A stretch of 35,717 bases of DNA from an uncultured Oscillospiraceae bacterium (GCA_905234425.1 CAJOHR010000007.1:41911-77627); one strand, 5' to 3'. Counted from the stretch's first letter, positions 1-12,250 are shown. Program-made: numbers and translations. Notes: generated from the sequence alone by a model not told the origin.

Positions 1-1632
1 AAAAACGCGGGCAACATCATTATGAAGAACCTGATGGACTTTTGCATCGGCACGGTGGTGTTCTCCCTGCTGGGCTACACCCTGATGATGGGCGAGGACA
101 GCTTCTTCGGGCTTATCGGAAAACCCAATCTCCAGCTCTTTGCCCACTTTAAGGACTTTATCGCGTCACCCTCGGAGGGCTTCACTGACGCCAGCTATTT
201 TGTGTTCAACCTGGTGTTCTGCGCCACCACCGCCACCATTGTCTCCGGGGCTATGGCGGAGCGGACGAAATTCTCCGCCTACTGCGTCTATTCCGGGGTG
301 ATCTCTCTTCTGATCTACCCCATCGAGGCCCACTGGATCTGGGGCGGCGGCTGGCTGAGCCAATTGGGCTTCCACGACTACGCCGGGTCCTGCGCCATCC
401 ACATGGTGGGCGGCATTGCGGCGCTGATCGGCGCGGCAGTGTTAGGCCCGCGAATCGGCAAGTATGTGACGGACAAGAGCGGGAAGGTCGTGAAGGTCAA
501 CGCCATTCCCGGCCATTCCATCCCCCTGGGAGCGCTGGGCGTGTTCATCCTGTGGCTGGGCTGGTATGGCTTCAACGGCGCGGCGGCAACCTCGCCCTCG
601 GAACTCAGTTCCATTTTCCTGACCACCACCATCGCCCCCTCCGTGGCCACCGTCACCACCATGCTCTACACCTGGAAGAAAAACGGAAAGCCCGACGTGT
701 CCATGTGCTTAAACGCCTCTCTGGCGGGGCTTGTGGGCGTTACCGCAGGCTGCGACGCCTTTGACGCCATCGGCGCATCCGTGGTGGGCATCGTGTCCGG
801 CATCCTGGTGGTACTCGTAGTAGAAGGACTGGACTTAAAGCTCCACATCGACGATCCCGTGGGCGCCGTGGGCGTCCACATGGCAAACGGCGTCTGGGGC
901 ACTATCGCAGTGGGTCTCCTTGCAAACCCGGATGCTCCCGCGGGACTGCGGGGCCTGTTCTACACCGGCTCCTTTACCCAATTGGGACTTCAGCTCCTGG
1001 GCTTTGTGACGGTTGCCGCCTGGGCGGCTGTGACCATGATGATATTCTTCACGATCCTCAAAAAGGCGGATTTTCTCCGGGCGGAAGCCGCTGACGAGCT
1101 GGCAGGTCTCGACAGCAGCGAGCACGGCCTGCCCTCGGCCTACGCGGATTTTGCGCCTGCCGTGGAGAAGTACACCGCCTATGCGCCGGAGACCGGCGTG
1201 ACTGTGGTCACGGGTACCGTCCCCGCGGCGGAGGCCGTGGAGGTCAAAAAGGTGCCGTCCTTTGCATCCGGTCAGCACAAGTTCACCAAGATCGAGATCG
1301 TCTGCAAGGAGGAGAAGTTCTACGCGTTGAAATCCGCCATGAGCCAGCTTGGGATCACCGGCATGACCGTCTCTCACGTCATGGGCTACGGCATGCAGCA
1401 GGGCAAACCGGAATACTACCGGGGCGTTGCCGTGGAGAGCGATCTTTTGCCCAAGGTACAGGTGGATATCGTGGTCTCCGCCATCCCGGTCCGGGATGTG
1501 ATCGAGACCGCCAAGGCGGTGCTCTACACCGGCCACATCGGCGACGGAAAGATCTTCGTCTACGATGTGGAGAACGTGGTGAAGGTCCGCACTGGCGAGG
1601 AAGGGTACGACGCATTGCAAGACGTAGAATAA
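1..1632 (+). CDS. amt: Ammonium transporter fused to a C-terminal P-II (GlnK-like) domain, 5' partial
   Basis: Membrane channel for ammonium/ammonia uptake carrying its own P-II signalling domain. The frame is open from base 1 and the first residues (KNAGNIIMKN) match the region after the first Amt helix, so the true start lies before the window. Amt features seen are many hydrophobic segments, the AHWIWGGGWL and DYAGSCAIHMVGG regions, and GVHMANGVWG with the second pore histidine. From about residue 423 of the ATG-initiated frame the sequence becomes a P-II domain: KIEIVCKEEKF, a T-loop stretch MGYGMQQGKPEYYRG, a B-loop TGHIGDGKIFV and a C-terminal VRTGEEG. P-II proteins sense ATP/ADP and 2-oxoglutarate and gate Amt channels, so the fusion should be self-gating. 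Amt-PII fusions are known in several bacteria; the function here is inferred. The next gene, purF, starts 104 bases downstream. Confidence 0.93.
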   Translation, partial: KNAGNIIMKNLMDFCIGTVVFSLLGYTLMMGEDSFFGLIGKPNLQLFAHFKDFIASPSEGFTDASYFVFNLVFCATTATIVSGAMAERTKFSAYCVYSGVISLLIYPIEAHWIWGGGWLSQLGFHDYAGSCAIHMVGGIAALIGAAVLGPRIGKYVTDKSGKVVKVNAIPGHSIPLGALGVFILWLGWYGFNGAAATSPSELSSIFLTTTIAPSVATVTTMLYTWKKNGKPDVSMCLNASLAGLVGVTAGCDAFDAIGASVVGIVSGILVVLVVEGLDLKLHIDDPVGAVGVHMANGVWGTIAVGLLANPDAPAGLRGLFYTGSFTQLGLQLLGFVTVAAWAAVTMMIFFTILKKADFLRAEAADELAGLDSSEHGLPSAYADFAPAVEKYTAYAPETGVTVVTGTVPAAEAVEVKKVPSFASGQHKFTKIEIVCKEEKFYALKSAMSQLGITGMTVSHVMGYGMQQGKPEYYRGVAVESDLLPKVQVDIVVSAIPVRDVIETAKAVLYTGHIGDGKIFVYDVENVVKVRTGEEGYDALQDVE

Positions 1633-1650
1633 ATCAGGAACGCGGTTCTT

Positions 1651-1708
1651 GAGAGTGGAGAGTTAAGAGTTGAGAGTGGAGATTCCATCATCTTCCCTCT
1701 CCACTCTC
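1651..1708 (+). repeat. Duplicated-arm inverted repeat between amt and purF
   Basis: The left arm GAGAGTGGAGAG (1651-1662) is perfectly complementary to CTCTCCACTCTC (1697-1708). A second near copy of the left arm, GAGAGTGGAGA (1672-1682), pairs with the same right arm (1698-1708). Two alternative hairpins of 11-12 bp are therefore possible and exclude each other. No U-run follows, so it does not look like a normal intrinsic terminator. It may be a dispersed intergenic repeat or an RNA-processing hairpin; I cannot tell which. Confidence 0.6.
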
Positions 1709-1736
1709 CACGCTTTACGCTAAAGAAGGTGAGGAA

Positions 1737-3167
1737 ATGAGCGGCCTGCATGAAGAATGCGGCGTGTTCGGGGTCTGGTCCGAAACGCCTGCTGCGCTTG
1801 GGACGCTGTGCTATTACGGACTCTATGCCCTCCAGCATCGTGGACAGGAGAGCGCCGGGATCGTGCTCAACGATGACGGATTGTTCACAGCCCATAAGGG
1901 CCTGGGTCTTGTGGGGGAGGTGTTCTCCCCGCAGGGCCTGGGGGACTTGGGGAAGGGGACCATCGCCGTAGGTCACGTGCGCTACGCTACCACAGGCTCG
2001 GACAGCAAGAGAAATATTCAGCCTCTGGTCATCAACCACCGGAAGGGGCACATGGCTCTGTGCCACAACGGGAATCTGACCAACGCCAGAGATCTCCGGG
2101 ACGAGCTGGAGGAACAGGGGGCTGTTTTCCACACCACCACGGACTCTGAGGTCATTGCCTACATCATCGTCCGGGAGCGGCTCCGGCTAGGAAGCATCGA
2201 AGCTGCCGTGTCCGCCGCCATGGACCGTCTGGAGGGCGCCTATTCCCTGGTGATTTCCTCTCCCACAAAGCTGATTGCCGCTCGGGACCCTCACGGGTTC
2301 CGGCCCCTGTGCATGGGGAAAACTGCCGACGGGAAGCAGATCTTCGCATCGGAGACCTGCGCGCTGGACGCGGTGGGCGCGGCCTTTGTCCGGGATGTAG
2401 AGCCCGGAGAGGTAGTCGCCATATCGGACGGGGATGTGATTTCCGACCGGTCCCACTGCGGGAAACAGAAGAAGCACCTCTGCGTATTTGAGTATATTTA
2501 CTTTGCCCGGCCGGACTCTGTTCTGGACGGGCAGAGCGTCAGTCTGGCCAGACAGCGGGCCGGGGCGTTCCTGGCTCGTGCCCACCCGGCAAAGGCTGAT
2601 CTGGTGGTGGGCGTGCCGGATTCCGGCCTGGACGCGGCCATCGGCTATTCCAGGGCGAGCGGCATCCCCTACGCCATCGGCTTTACGAAAAACAAGTACA
2701 TCGGCCGGACCTTCATCGCGCCAATGCAGGAAATGCGGGAGGCGGGCGTCAATTTAAAGCTCAATCCCATCCGCTCTGTGGTGAAGGGGAAACGACTGGT
2801 GCTCATCGACGACTCCATCGTCCGGGGCACCACCTGCCGCCGGACCATCGAAATGCTCCGGCAGGCCGGGGCCAGGGAGATCCATATGCGGGTCAGCGCG
2901 CCGCCCTTTATCGCCCCCTGCTTTTACGGCACGGACATTGACAGCCCGGAGAACCTGATCGCCAATCACCACACAGTAAAAGAGATAGCGGATATCATCG
3001 GCGTGGATTCCCTGGGCTATCTGAGTATGGATGACACCCTGGCACTGGCTCCGGACTGCGGCGGCGTCTGCACCGCATGCTTCGGCGGCGGCTACCCCAC
3101 GGCAGTGCCGGAATTCGGAGCAAAACGCCGGTTTGAAGAAAAGATCCACAGGAAGAAAGAGGGATAA
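1737..3167 (+). CDS. purF: Amidophosphoribosyltransferase (glutamine PRPP amidotransferase)
   Basis: Catalyses the first committed step of purine synthesis: PRPP plus glutamine to phosphoribosylamine, in the cytoplasm. The protein has 476 aa, the usual family length. An N-terminal Ntn-type glutaminase domain begins MSGLHEECGVFG, so Cys8 is the likely nucleophile after removal of a seven-residue propeptide. The PRPP-binding signature VLIDDSIVRGTT is near residue 357. Cysteines in KHLCVFEY, APCFYG and CGGVCTACFGG match the four ligands of the [4Fe-4S] cluster in Bacillus-type PurF, so an oxygen-sensitive cluster is expected. The start is supported by AAGGTGAGG just upstream. It lies between Amt-PII and asnB rather than in a purine operon; asnB begins three bases after its stop. 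Confidence 0.96.
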   Translation: MSGLHEECGVFGVWSETPAALGTLCYYGLYALQHRGQESAGIVLNDDGLFTAHKGLGLVGEVFSPQGLGDLGKGTIAVGHVRYATTGSDSKRNIQPLVINHRKGHMALCHNGNLTNARDLRDELEEQGAVFHTTTDSEVIAYIIVRERLRLGSIEAAVSAAMDRLEGAYSLVISSPTKLIAARDPHGFRPLCMGKTADGKQIFASETCALDAVGAAFVRDVEPGEVVAISDGDVISDRSHCGKQKKHLCVFEYIYFARPDSVLDGQSVSLARQRAGAFLARAHPAKADLVVGVPDSGLDAAIGYSRASGIPYAIGFTKNKYIGRTFIAPMQEMREAGVNLKLNPIRSVVKGKRLVLIDDSIVRGTTCRRTIEMLRQAGAREIHMRVSAPPFIAPCFYGTDIDSPENLIANHHTVKEIADIIGVDSLGYLSMDDTLALAPDCGGVCTACFGGGYPTAVPEFGAKRRFEEKIHRKKEG

Positions 3168-3170
3168 ACC

Positions 3171-4751
3171 ATGTGTTCCATTATGGGCTTCACCAAGGCC
3201 GTCCCGGAGGCGGATTTCCGGGCATATTTTGACAGAACCAAATCACGAGGACCGGACATGACCCGGATCGAGGCAGCGGGAGCGGGGACGCTCTGCTTCC
3301 ACCGGCTGGCCATCATGGGCCTTCATGAGGAAGGGATGCAGCCCTTCCATCTGGGAAAGGACATGTGCGTCTGCAACGGGGAGATCTACCTGTTCCGCAT
3401 CCTGAAAAAGGAGCTGGAGGACAAGGGCTATGTGTTTCAGAGCGGCTCCGACTGCGAGCTGATCCTTCCCCTTTATCGGGAGTACGGCGTGGAGCTGTTT
3501 AAAAAGCTGGATGCGGAGTTCGCCATGATCATCTATGACGGCGAAACGCAGCAGTTTATCGCCGCCCGGGACCCCATCGGTATTCGGCCCCTCTTCTACG
3601 GGGAACTGAAGGACGGCTCCACCGTATTTGCCAGCGAGGCGAAAAACCTGGTGGGCCTCTGTGAAACAGTAAGACCGTTCCCGCCGGGCCACTACTGGCT
3701 GGACGGGAAATTCGTGCGTTATGCGGACCTGACAAGCGTGGAGGAATACATCCATGAGGATCTGGACACGGTCTGCAAAACCATCCGGGAAAAGCTGATT
3801 CTGGGCATTGACAAGCGGCTGGATGCGGACGCGCCTCTGGGCTTCCTGCTGTCCGGCGGACTGGATTCCTCCCTTGTCTGCGCCGTGTCCGCCCGGATTC
3901 TGGGAAAGCATGTCCGTACTTTTGCCATCGGCATGGACACGGACGCCATCGACCTGAAATACGCCCGGATGGTGGCGGACTACATCGGTGCGGAGCACAC
4001 GGAGGTCTATATGACCCGGCAGCAGGTGCTGGACTCCCTGGAGGAGGTCATTGCGCTTCTCGGCACCTGGGACATTACCACCATTCGGGCAAGTATGGGT
4101 ATGTACCTGTGCTGCAAGGCCATCCACCAGAAGACGGACATCCGGGTGCTGCTGACGGGCGAGATCAGCGACGAGCTCTTCGGCTACAAATACACGGACT
4201 TCGCGCCCTCTCCCGAGGCGTTCCAGGCTGAGGCAAAGAAGCGGATCGACGAGCTCTATATGTACGACGTGCTCCGGGCGGACCGGTGCATCTCCGTAAA
4301 CTCCCTGGAGGCAAGAGTCCCCTTCGGGGACCTGGAATTTGTGCGGTACGTCATGTCCATCGACCCGGAAATGAAAATCAACGCCTACGGCATGGGCAAG
4401 TACCTGCTTCGCCACGCGTTTGAAAAGGACCATCTGCTTCCCGACGAGATCCTCTGGCGGCAGAAGGCGGCCTTCTCCGACGCCGTGGGGCACTCCATGG
4501 TGGACGATCTGAAGGAATACGCCGAATCGAAATATACCGACGAAGAATTCGAGGAAAAGCGGAAGAAGTATGACTACTGCCCGCCCTTTACCAAGGAGAG
4601 CCTGCTCTACCGTGAGATCTTTGAAAAGTACTATCCCGGTCAGGCGGAGATGGTGAAGGACTTCTGGATGCCCAACAGGGAATGGGAGGGTTGCGACGTG
4701 GACGATCCCTCGGCCAGAGTGCTTTCCAACTATGGAGAGAGCGGAAATTGA
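3171..4751 (+). CDS. asnB: Asparagine synthetase (glutamine-hydrolysing)
   Basis: Makes asparagine from aspartate, glutamine and ATP. The protein has 526 aa, the compact bacterial AsnB form. Cys2 (MCSIMG) is the Ntn glutaminase nucleophile. RGPD, FHRLAIMG and CNGEIY mark the glutaminase domain. The synthetase domain carries the pyrophosphate loop LSGGLDSS near residue 227 and LLTGEISDELFGYKY, where the common GEGADELFGGY is somewhat altered. SLEARVPFGD follows further on. An SD-like GAGGGATAA lies just before the ATG, and only three bases separate it from purF, so the two are almost certainly co-transcribed. By family, it directs glutamine nitrogen into asparagine, in line with its neighbours. 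Confidence 0.95.
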   Translation: MCSIMGFTKAVPEADFRAYFDRTKSRGPDMTRIEAAGAGTLCFHRLAIMGLHEEGMQPFHLGKDMCVCNGEIYLFRILKKELEDKGYVFQSGSDCELILPLYREYGVELFKKLDAEFAMIIYDGETQQFIAARDPIGIRPLFYGELKDGSTVFASEAKNLVGLCETVRPFPPGHYWLDGKFVRYADLTSVEEYIHEDLDTVCKTIREKLILGIDKRLDADAPLGFLLSGGLDSSLVCAVSARILGKHVRTFAIGMDTDAIDLKYARMVADYIGAEHTEVYMTRQQVLDSLEEVIALLGTWDITTIRASMGMYLCCKAIHQKTDIRVLLTGEISDELFGYKYTDFAPSPEAFQAEAKKRIDELYMYDVLRADRCISVNSLEARVPFGDLEFVRYVMSIDPEMKINAYGMGKYLLRHAFEKDHLLPDEILWRQKAAFSDAVGHSMVDDLKEYAESKYTDEEFEEKRKKYDYCPPFTKESLLYREIFEKYYPGQAEMVKDFWMPNREWEGCDVDDPSARVLSNYGESGN

Positions 4752-7460
<2,709 letters not shown>

Positions 7461-7477
<17 letters not shown>

Positions 7478-10400
7478 CATCCAAAAAGTGCTGGTCATCG
7501 GCTCCGGCCCCATCATCATTGGGCAGGCCGCCGAGTTTGATTATGCCGGCACCCAGGCCTGCCTTGCCCTCCGGGAGGAAGGAGTGGAGGTGGTGCTGGT
7601 GAACTCCAACCCTGCCACCATCATGACAGACCCGAAAATTGCCGACCATGTATATATCGAGCCTCTGAATATCGAATTCGTGACAAAGATCATTGCGAAA
7701 GAGCGCCCCGACTCCATCCTGCCCACATTGGGCGGTCAGACGGGACTGAATCTGGCCATGGCGCTGAACGAAAACGGCACGCTGGCGGAATATGGCGTCC
7801 GGCTTCTGGGGACCTCCGCCGAGTCCATCCGCAGGGCAGAGGACCGGCAGGGCTTCAAGGACACCATGGAAGCCATCGGTCAGCCCTGCGTCACCTCCAA
7901 GGTGGTGGAGAGCGTGGAGGACGCGGTCACCTTTGCGGAGGAAATTGGCCTTCCAGTTATCGTCCGACCCGCCTATACCCTTGGCGGCACAGGCGGCGGC
8001 ATCGCGGAAAATGAAGAAGCCCTTCGGGAGATCGCCGCCAACGGGATTCGTCTCTCCCGGGTGGGCCAGGTGCTCATCGAGCGCTGCATCTCCGGCTGGA
8101 AGGAGATCGAATACGAGGTGATCCGGGACGGCGCGGGCAATGTGATCACTGTCTGCAACATGGAAAACCTGGACCCGGTGGGGGTCCACACCGGAGACTC
8201 CATTGTGGTGGCGCCTTCCCAGACTCTGGCGGACAGGGAGTACCAGATGCTCCGTTCCGCGGCCCTGGACATCATCTCCGCCCTGGAGATCGAGGGAGGC
8301 TGCAACGTCCAGTTTGCCCTGAACCCGGACAGCTTTGAGTACGCGGTCATCGAGGTGAATCCCCGGGTCAGCCGGTCCTCCGCTCTGGCCTCCAAGGCAA
8401 CGGGCTATCCCATCGCCAAGGTGGCGGCAAAGATCGCATTGGGCTACCGTCTGGACGAGATCCCCAACGCCATCACCGGAAAGACCTGGGCCTGCTTTGA
8501 GCCGGTGCTGGACTACTGCGTGGTCAAAATCCCCAAGTGGCCCTTTGACAAGTTCGTCAGCGCCTCCCGAAAGCTGGGTACCCAGATGAAGGCCACCGGC
8601 GAGGTCATGGCCATCGACAACTGCTTCGAGGGCGCGCTGATGAAGGCGGTTCGGTCCCTGGAGCAGCATGTATCCTCCTTGCATCTAGACAGCCTGAAGC
8701 CGCTCTCGATGGAAGAAATCCGTGAAAGGCTTGCAAGAATCGACGATCAGCGGCTCTTTGTGATGGCAGAGGCATTGCGCCGGGGCATCGAGCCTGAGGA
8801 GATCCATGCGGCGACCAAGGTGGACCTCTGGTTCCTGGACCGGCTGCAGGCTATCGTGGACATGGAAAAACGTATCGCTTCGGAGCCTATGACCGGGGAG
8901 CTCCTGCGGGAAGCCAAAAAGATGGGCTTTCCCGACGCCTTCATCGGGGAGCTCACAGGCACAGATCACTTTGCCGTCAAAGCGCTGCGGGATCAGATGG
9001 GCGTTAAAGCCGTCTTCAAGATGGTGGACACCTGCGCCGCGGAATTCGACGCGGCAACGCCCTATTATTACTCCACTTATGACGAGGAAAACGAAGCAGA
9101 AGGGACGGAGAGAGAGAAAAAGGTGCTGGTCCTGGGCTCCGGGCCCATCCGCATCGGCCAGGGCATTGAATTCGACTTCTGCTCCGTTCACAGCGTCTGG
9201 AGCCTCAAGAAGCTGGGCTGCTATACCATCATCGTCAACAACAACCCGGAGACGGTCTCCACGGACTTTGACGTGGCGGACAAGCTGTATTTAGAGCCTC
9301 TGACCCCGGAGGATGTGCAGAACATCGTGGAGCTGGAAAAGCCCTGGGGCGCTGTGGTCCAGTTCGGGGGCCAGACGGCCATCAAGCTGACGGAGGACCT
9401 GACGAATATGGGCGTCCGAATCCTGGGCACGGACGCCGCAGGCGTGGACGCCGCCGAGGACCGGGAAAAATTCGACGAAATTCTGAAGATGACCGGCATC
9501 GAAAAGGCCGAGGCCGGGACCTGTTTCACCGCCGAGGAGGGCAGGACCGTCGCAAATCGCATTGGCTATCCGGTGCTGGTCCGGCCCTCCTATGTGCTGG
9601 GGGGCCAGGGCATGCAGATCGCCTACAATGACAAGGATATGGACGACTACATAGCCATCATCAACCTGGCGTCCCAGGAGCATCCGATCCTGGTGGACAA
9701 ATATCTCATGGGCCGGGAGCTGGAGGTGGACGCGGTCTGCGACGGCGAGGATATTCTGATCCCCGGTATCATGGAGCATATCGAGCGGGCAGGCATCCAC
9801 TCCGGGGACTCCATTTCCGTCTATCCCCCTGTAAAAATCGAAAAACGCCACCAGGCGATCATTGCTGATTATGCCCGGCGGCTTGCTGCAGCCCTCCATG
9901 TGGTGGGCTTGGTCAATATTCAATTTGTCCTGTTCAATGACAAGGTCTATGTGATCGAAGTCAACCCCCGGTCCTCCCGGACGGTCCCCTATATCACCAA
10001 GGTCACCGGCGTCCCCATCATCGAGCTTGCCACAAGAGTCATGCTTGGCGAGAAGCTCCGGGACCTGGGCTATGGCACGGGCCTGTACCCGGAGAGTCCC
10101 TATTACGCCGTGAAAATGCCCGTATTCTCCTTCTCCAAGCTGACGGACGTGGATACGGCCTTGGGGCCGGAGATGAAATCCACCGGGGAGGTGCTTGGCG
10201 TGGACCGGGACTTCCATCAGGCGCTGCTGAAGGCCTTCATGGGCGTCGGACTGGCTCTGCCCGGCGCCGGGGACAGTGTGCTTTTGACCGTTCGGGACGA
10301 GGACAAGCCGGAGATCCTGCCCATTGCACAGGAAATGGCATCCATGGGCATGACCCTTTTCGCCACCGGCGGCACCCACGATTTCCTGAGGTCCCACGGC

Positions 10401-10694
10401 GTTTCCTGTGCTCGTGTCAACCGCATCGCCGAGGGGAGCCCTTCCATTCTGGAGCTGGTGGAATCCGGAACATTCGATCTGATCGTCAACACACCGGGAC
10501 ACGATCACAGCCACAACCGGGACGGCTTCCTGATCCGGAGAGCGGCGGTGGAACGGTCGATCCCTGTGGTCACCGCCATAGATACGGCCCAGGCTGTGGT
10601 CCACGCCAAACGCTTGGGCCATCGAAAGCAGCTCCATGCGGTGGATATTGCCGGGCTGCGGGATGAAACAGCATTCAGAATCAATCCATCATAA
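7461..10694 (+). CDS. carB: Carbamoyl-phosphate synthase large subunit
   Basis: Large synthetase subunit: two ATP-grasp halves make carboxyphosphate, then carbamate and carbamoyl phosphate from bicarbonate and CarA-derived ammonia. It starts at GTG (7461) behind GGAGGGAAGGGACT, inside the carA 3' end. The 1077 aa match the family. The first half begins [20 protein letters not shown]. The homologous second half begins [21 protein letters not shown] near residue 554. The last 130 or so residues form an MGS-like allosteric domain with [15 protein letters not shown] and LIVNTPG. The 3' end overlaps the 3' end of convergent spmB by 14 bases, leaving no room for a dedicated terminator between them. 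Confidence 0.97.
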
Positions 10695-11196
10695 GCCTTA
10701 CAAACAAAGCGGCAGACAGGAACCCCGCCAGATCCGCAATCAGCGCCGCGGGAATGGTGAAGCGGGATCGCCGGATCCCGGCTGCGCCGAAGTATACGCT
10801 GATGGTGTAAAAGGTGGTTTCTGTGGAGCCCAGCATGACCGCCGCCGTCCGCCCGATTCTGGAATCCACTCCATACCGCCCCATAAGCTCTGCGCCCACA
10901 GCCAGTGCCGCACTTCCGCTGAAGGGCCGGACAAGCATGAGGGGAACGGTCTCCGGCGGGATCCCGATCCGTTCGAGAATCGGGGAAAGTAATCGCGCCA
11001 GCGCATCCAGAGCCCCGCTGGCCCGCAGCATGGCCATGGCGGACAGCAGGACCACCAGCGAGGGAACAATGGAGACGATCAGCCGAAGTCCATCGGAGGC
11101 GCCCTTTGTCATGGCGTCATAGACTTGCTCCCTCCGGTAGAGGGAGAAGCAGGCCGCCGCGGCCAGGAGTCCCGGAATCAGCGCGTCAGTGATCAT
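10681..11196 (-). CDS. spmB: Spore maturation protein B
   Basis: Membrane protein of the nucleoside-recognition (gate) fold that acts with SpmA in spore core dehydration and heat resistance. With the ATG at 11196 ([10 protein letters not shown]) it has 171 aa, close to the usual length near 178. A longer in-frame start at 11322 would read back through spmA and has no supporting homology. Diagnostic stretches are [32 protein letters not shown] and [17 protein letters not shown], with several hydrophobic helices. Its start overlaps the spmA stop by 11 bases, so the pair is coupled. Its presence supports an endospore-forming host. Confidence 0.9.
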   Translation of the reverse strand: MITDALIPGLLAAAACFSLYRREQVYDAMTKGASDGLRLIVSIVPSLVVLLSAMAMLRASGALDALARLLSPILERIGIPPETVPLMLVRPFSGSAALAVGAELMGRYGVDSRIGRTAAVMLGSTETTFYTISVYFGAAGIRRSRFTIPAALIADLAGFLSAALFVRLMMD

Positions 11197-11761
11197 GGGA
11201 AAAGCGCGCTGCGATGCGGCATGCCAGCAGTCCGGCGCTGACGGAGCAAAGAGAAGTGAAAAGGACGCAGGGAAGTATGTCCATGGGCGTCCGGCAGCCC
11301 AGGCCGGACCGCACCGCCGCAACGGTGGTGGGTATCAACTGGATCGAGGCGGTGTTCATGACGATCAGCCTGCATTGCTCCTTCGTTGCGATGCCTGACC
11401 CGTCCGACATGGCGCGGCAGGCCTCGACTCCCATGGGCGTTGCGGCATTGCCAAGCCCCAGAAGGTTGGCGGTCACATTTGCCGACAGGGCGGAAAACCC
11501 GTCCCTGTTTTCGGACAGCTTCGGAAACAGTCTGCCCAGCAGGGGAGAGAGCAGCATGCCCAGCTTGTCTCGCAGCCCACTTTGCCGCATCAGTTCTCCC
11601 AGGCCGCTCCATAGACAGAGAGGGCCCGCCATGGTTATGACAAGGGTCACGGCCTGAGAGGCGCCCTCCATAGCCGCGCCGGAGACGGCTCCCATGGAAC
11701 CGGCCGCATAACCAAAGACGAGGGAAATCAGAATCATCAGCGTCCACAGCCAGGAAAGCAC
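11186..11761 (-). CDS. spmA: Spore maturation protein A
   Basis: Partner of SpmB with the same gate-type membrane fold, needed for normal spore dehydration in Bacillus and Clostridium. I place the start at GTG 11761 (VLSWLWTLMI...), nine bases after a GGGAG Shine-Dalgarno; this gives 191 aa, near the Bacillus length. An ATG at 11797 would add twelve polar residues not expected in this family. Family stretches are NVTANLLGLGNAATPMGVEA and MNTASIQLIPTTVAAVR, with about five hydrophobic segments. It is the first gene of spmA-spmB, divergent from the abrB-like gene. Spore function is family knowledge. Confidence 0.9.
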   Translation of the reverse strand: MLSWLWTLMILISLVFGYAAGSMGAVSGAAMEGASQAVTLVITMAGPLCLWSGLGELMRQSGLRDKLGMLLSPLLGRLFPKLSENRDGFSALSANVTANLLGLGNAATPMGVEACRAMSDGSGIATKEQCRLIVMNTASIQLIPTTVAAVRSGLGCRTPMDILPCVLFTSLCSVSAGLLACRIAARFSHDH

Positions 11762-11863
11762 AAATTGTTTCTCCCTTCGAAATGATTTTTGTATCATTGA
11801 CCCGCCGGAATTGCGGAATTTCCGATAAATAATGGGCTGATTTATGTTTTTTTGCGGTTTCCA

Positions 11864-11893
11864 TTGACAAATTTCTACATTATACCCTATAAT
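11864..11893 (+). promoter_or_regulatory. Sigma-A-type promoter for the abrB-like gene
   Basis: Perfect TTGACA (11864-11869) and perfect TATAAT (11888-11893) are separated by 18 bases. This is one of the strongest vegetative promoters in the window and sits about 46 bases before the start codon. Confidence 0.85.
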
Positions 11894-11907
11894 GGAACCG
11901 GCCTGAA
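11879..11907 (-). promoter_or_regulatory. Possible spmA promoter, overlapping the abrB promoter
   Basis: On the minus strand a perfect TATAAT (complement of 11879-11884) has a weak -35, TTCAGG (complement of 11902-11907), 17 bases upstream. It lies within the divergent abrB promoter. The -35 match is poor, and a sporulation sigma factor might be used instead, so the call is tentative. Confidence 0.3.
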
Positions 11908-11939
11908 TGGCGAATGGTTATGGTAAAGGAGAAAACATT

Positions 11940-12182
11940 ATGAAATCTACCGGAATCGTCAGAAAAGTGGACGAGCTCGGTCGGGTGGTCCTGCCCATTG
12001 AGCTCCGTCGCACGCTGGAGATCGCAGAGCGGGATTCACTGGAAATCTATGTGGACGGCTCCTCTATTATTCTCAAGAAGTATGAGCCTGCCTGCACTTT
12101 CTGCGGCGATGCGGCCAATGTACAGTCCTATAAGGGCAAGAACATTTGCCGCAAGTGCCTTGATGAGATGAAGAAGCTCTGA
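11940..12182 (+). CDS. abrB: AbrB/SpoVT-family transition-state regulator with a Cys4 tail
   Basis: Small DNA-binding protein of 80 aa. Residues 1-48 form the swapped-hairpin AbrB fold (MKSTGIVRKVDELGRVVLP, then LRRTLEIAERDSLEIYVDG). The tail has CTFC and CRKC pairs about 20 residues apart, a likely zinc-binding ribbon in place of the Bacillus AbrB C-terminal multimerisation region. The start at 11940 is fixed by AAAGGAG seven bases upstream; an earlier in-frame start at 11907 lacks this. By family it regulates transition-state and sporulation genes. Its strong promoter and the neighbouring spmA/spmB fit such a role, but its targets cannot be read from the sequence. Confidence 0.9.
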   Translation: MKSTGIVRKVDELGRVVLPIELRRTLEIAERDSLEIYVDGSSIILKKYEPACTFCGDAANVQSYKGKNICRKCLDEMKKL

Positions 12183-12212
12183 GGTAAAAACCGTATTCTT
12201 TGTGCAAACGAA

Positions 12213-12250
12213 CAGCCGGACTCTTTGTGAGTCCGGCCGTTTGTTTATAT
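12213..12250 (+). terminator. Terminator between convergent abrB and rsmI
   Basis: CCGGACTC (12216-12223) pairs with GAGTCCGG (12229-12236) around a TTTGT loop, with further imperfect pairing of the A-rich left flank and the T-rich right flank (CCGTTTGTTTAT). It is placed to stop transcription from both sides. Confidence 0.75.
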
